Shown: positions 61,764 to 64,000 of the stretch, piece by piece
Layout: the number at the start of each line of letters is the position of its first letter
Position numbering within the stretch: position 1 is the first letter of the stretch
Source of the DNA: Cichorium intybus
Taxonomy: Eukaryota; Streptophyta; Magnoliopsida; Asterales; Asteraceae
Direction of reading: 5' to 3'
NCBI GenBank assembly: GCA_023525715.1
Contig: CM042010.1
Span: 62,237,729 to 62,301,728, forward strand
Length of the DNA stretch: 64,000 bases
Program-made: the position numbers and the translations under genes
The notes under the pieces: model-generated
The model's database searches: none
The model's input: only the letters and a program-made list of their open reading frames with translations
Told to the model about the DNA's origin: nothing

Positions 61764-63240
61764 TTAATCTTTTTGATATATCATTTAAAATTCCTTGATG
61801 ATGATGATTGTGAATAAAATGTGTGTGTAAATGATTGTTTGACCATTAAAGTTTGGGGACGTTTTTTTTTAAATAAGTACAAACTGATTTAAAAAAAACA
61901 AACTTTAATGACATTATATATTTTGCATATTGGTTGTTTATTTTTAAAATTAATAGGCAATAGTTTAATTTGTATATTAAATTGTAATTATGCCTGGATT
62001 TTATAATGGAAATGGATTAGTTAATCCTAGGACTTGCATTTTAAAACACTATCCACATTAAACGGGCAGTTAACCATGTAAATGATTAAGGGTATCGTTT
62101 CTTGAGTGAGGATAATTGCACATTTTATGCAATTTGAGTGTTTTGGGCACGGAGTTTGGGGATGCATGGAGTCGAGCTTGCATGATGCCTTTTGTCATTA
62201 GAGTCATAGTGGATTCTCTAACCTAAGCTAAAATGCACTAGTTTTCTATTTTATTTGCCTATTTTCGTCATTTGTAGTATATTTCGTTTTGTTTGTTTCC
62301 ATTGTAGATATCGTTTTGTTTTATTATTTGATTTCATTTGAATATTTTCAATTTTTCTTTGAAGATTGCTTTTAGTGTGAGTTTATTTCAGTTATACTCA
62401 CCAGTAAAAAAAATCAAATTTTATGGCGAGTCAAAAAAAAAAAAAAAAGATACACAAAAAGATTTTATTTTATAGAAATTTGTATTTTATAAATTTTGTA
62501 AGTTTGGTGTGTTACATCTGTTCTCTAAAAAAATATAAAAAAAATACAAAAAAATAAAAAAAAAATACAAAAAAAAAGAAAAGAAAAGAAAAGAGAATGA
62601 TGTAGTTTGGTGTGGTTTTCTTATTTGCTGTAAATAATTTATCTTTTACTAAAAAAAATCAATTTAAAAATACTTTGATCAATTTTGTACATAGAGTTGG
62701 ATTTTTATCTGCTTATTTTTAAGTCAAGACAGTTTGGTATACATATTCTTGACACTTTTATTAGTGTGGTATATCTAGGTCGGATAGGAAATAAAGTGTA
62801 CTGTTTTGTATTTTGTAGGATTTATGGTGCATTTTAGTTTAATTCCACTTCAGGCTCTAATGATATAAACGTTAAGTGTAAGTTTCGTTTATCAATGGAC
62901 TGAGAAAAGCCTAAAACATTCCCGTTACCAAGTGAGATTGCAGGGTGGGTACCAGATATATATTTTGAGCCTTTGCAAGACCTTTTGATACATGGTTAAT
63001 ATATTCAGGTAATGTGGATAATACGTTAACATGCAAGTTTTTAGAATTAACTATTTTTTGTGTGCGTAACTAGAAGGCATAATTATAATTTAGCAGATAA
63101 ATTAAGCTAGTGTACTAGAATTTTAAAATTAGACAGATAATATTGTAGGATCTATGATTCGTTGTTATTTAAAAAAAAATAATAAGTTTGTATTTATTGA
63201 TTAAAAATTTCCCATACTTTAATTTCATTTTTCAAATATT
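61764..63240 (+). other. Non-coding 3' internal part of element II
   Basis: AT-rich with A-runs (62430-62600) and no frame of note; carries TTTGGGGACG at about 61853 and GTTTGGGGATGC near 62154, extra copies of polypurine-like text. Confidence 0.65.
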
Positions 63241-63281
63241 GTAAACTCTAATTTTTCTTATTGCTCGGGACGAGCAATGCT

Positions 63282-63294
63282 TAAAGTTTGGGGA
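63282..63294 (+). other. Polypurine tract of element II
   Basis: TAAAGTTTGGGGA immediately before the 3' LTR start TGTTTAGAG; the usual form for Athila/Tat elements. Confidence 0.8.
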
Positions 63295-64000
63295 TGTTTA
63301 GAGATCATTTTGCGATCTCTTTTTGAGCTTTAATGATAAAATTTATCCTTAAACCTAAGACTTTACAATATTTTTGTGCTTAAAAACTATGATTTGCGTT
63401 AATGTGTGCTTAAAAATTAAAAATTCTGTTTTTAACGTATTTCATCATTTTACGTTGAAAAATGAACTAATTTGTGTGTTTTTGTTTGCAGGGCTTAACA
63501 GAAGAAAAATATATATGTGTGTATTTAATTTATGGGATATTTTATTTCTTAGATTATATTTCTTTTTAAACCAATTATTTATTCAAAACCCTAAAACCAC
63601 CATTTTTACCCTAAACCACCAAACCATTTTAGAAAACCATTTTTAATATATTTTTATTTTCTTAACTTTTATAAATTTTTATTATTTTTAGCTTAAATTA
63701 ACTATTTTCTTTAATAGATTGATTTCAATTAATTATTTTTAGTCTTTTTAATTTTACTTTTTAATATAGATTTTGTATTTATTTTAATTTCGTATTTTAG
63801 TTTTTTTTTTTTTTTTTTTTTTTTTTTATTTTAACCAATTTAAACCTTTTATTTTTCTACCCTTTATATTTTTTATCCCTATAATTAATAAATATACATA
63901 TATTTAATTTTTTTCGAAAATCATTAATAAATAATTTAAATTCGGATTTAATTTTAAAATGATAAAAAAAATATAAAAAATTAAAAAAATAATAAAAAGA
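63295..64000 (+). repeat. Element II 3' LTR (first 706 bp)
   Basis: Co-linear with 57512 onward with about three substitutions, a T-run expansion at 63799-63828 and one-base indels in homopolymers. Continues past the window. Confidence 0.92.

Larger units (their letters stand above)
57512..64000 (+). mobile_element. Athila/Tat-like non-autonomous LTR element II (runs off the right edge)
   Basis: A 5' LTR of 57512-60423 (about 2.9 kb), a tRNA-Asp primer site at 60430, an internal region of about 2.9 kb with one 320-codon frame, the CTCGGGACGAGCAATGC and AAAGTTTGGGGA pre-LTR text, and a 3' LTR from 63295 to beyond the window. The LTR starts agree over about 700 bp with about three substitutions plus homopolymer changes, so insertion was recent. 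No gag, protease or pol is present. It is inserted into the 3' LTR of element I. Confidence 0.8.

Overview
The window looks like a gene-poor, transposon-dominated stretch of a flowering-plant (eudicot) nuclear genome. The evidence is Ty1/copia and chromovirus-type Ty3/gypsy elements with tRNA-iMet primer sites, Athila/Tat-like elements with tRNA-Asp primer sites, Helitrons with CTAG-ending hairpin termini, hAT elements with 8-bp target duplications, and captured exons of plant housekeeping genes. The style of the retroelements hints at Asteraceae, but that is only an impression. I see no intact host gene, no rRNA or tRNA gene and no CRISPR array.

Layout. 1-23.4 kb is a DNA-transposon field: at least four Helitrons (one ending near 702, one starting at 704, 7188-11638, 11755-15833, and one starting at 15961), a TIR element carrying exon 1 of a VTI1-type SNARE gene (4090-5495), a GC-rich hAT-like element (5543-7058), a ZMYM1/TTF-type hAT element with exact 8-bp target duplication (19259-21570) and a small hAT-like MITE (21767-22249). 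Long (AT)n arrays lie at most junctions between them. One Helitron carries degenerate transportin-1 exons, another a PP2C exon, and a third ends with a piece of Pif1-like helicase. 23.4-27.5 kb holds a 450-bp AT array with a large perfect palindrome, then two more TIR elements of the 4090-5495 family.

27.5-49.5 kb is a nest. A decayed gypsy (chromovirus-type) pol fragment is split by two independent insertions. The first is a tandem LTR-internal-LTR-internal-LTR array of a 6.7-kb largely non-coding element (28179-37307, duplication AAAGT). The second is a decayed copia element (37493-48468), itself split inside its gag by a very young copia element (42439-47661, duplication GTGTT, LTRs differing at one base by eye) with one 1262-codon polyprotein frame and a single stop inside RNase H.

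49.5-53.4 kb is mostly unrecognised, with a 270/312-bp direct repeat and Helitron 3'-end relics. 53.4-64 kb holds a truncated copia element with a readable gag, then two Athila/Tat-like elements nested one in the other. Both have a tRNA-Asp primer site but, where gag and pol should be, a single acidic open frame of unknown function.

The most unusual pattern is an 11-bp GC box repeated with an 11-bp spacer (22-bp period) in the LTRs of at least two unrelated retroelement families. Other points of interest are the Helitron/(AT)n junction arrangement, palindromic CATTCT..AGAATG clusters in the TIR family, and the two non-autonomous Athila-like open frames. All identifications are from reading the sequence; no database search was run.
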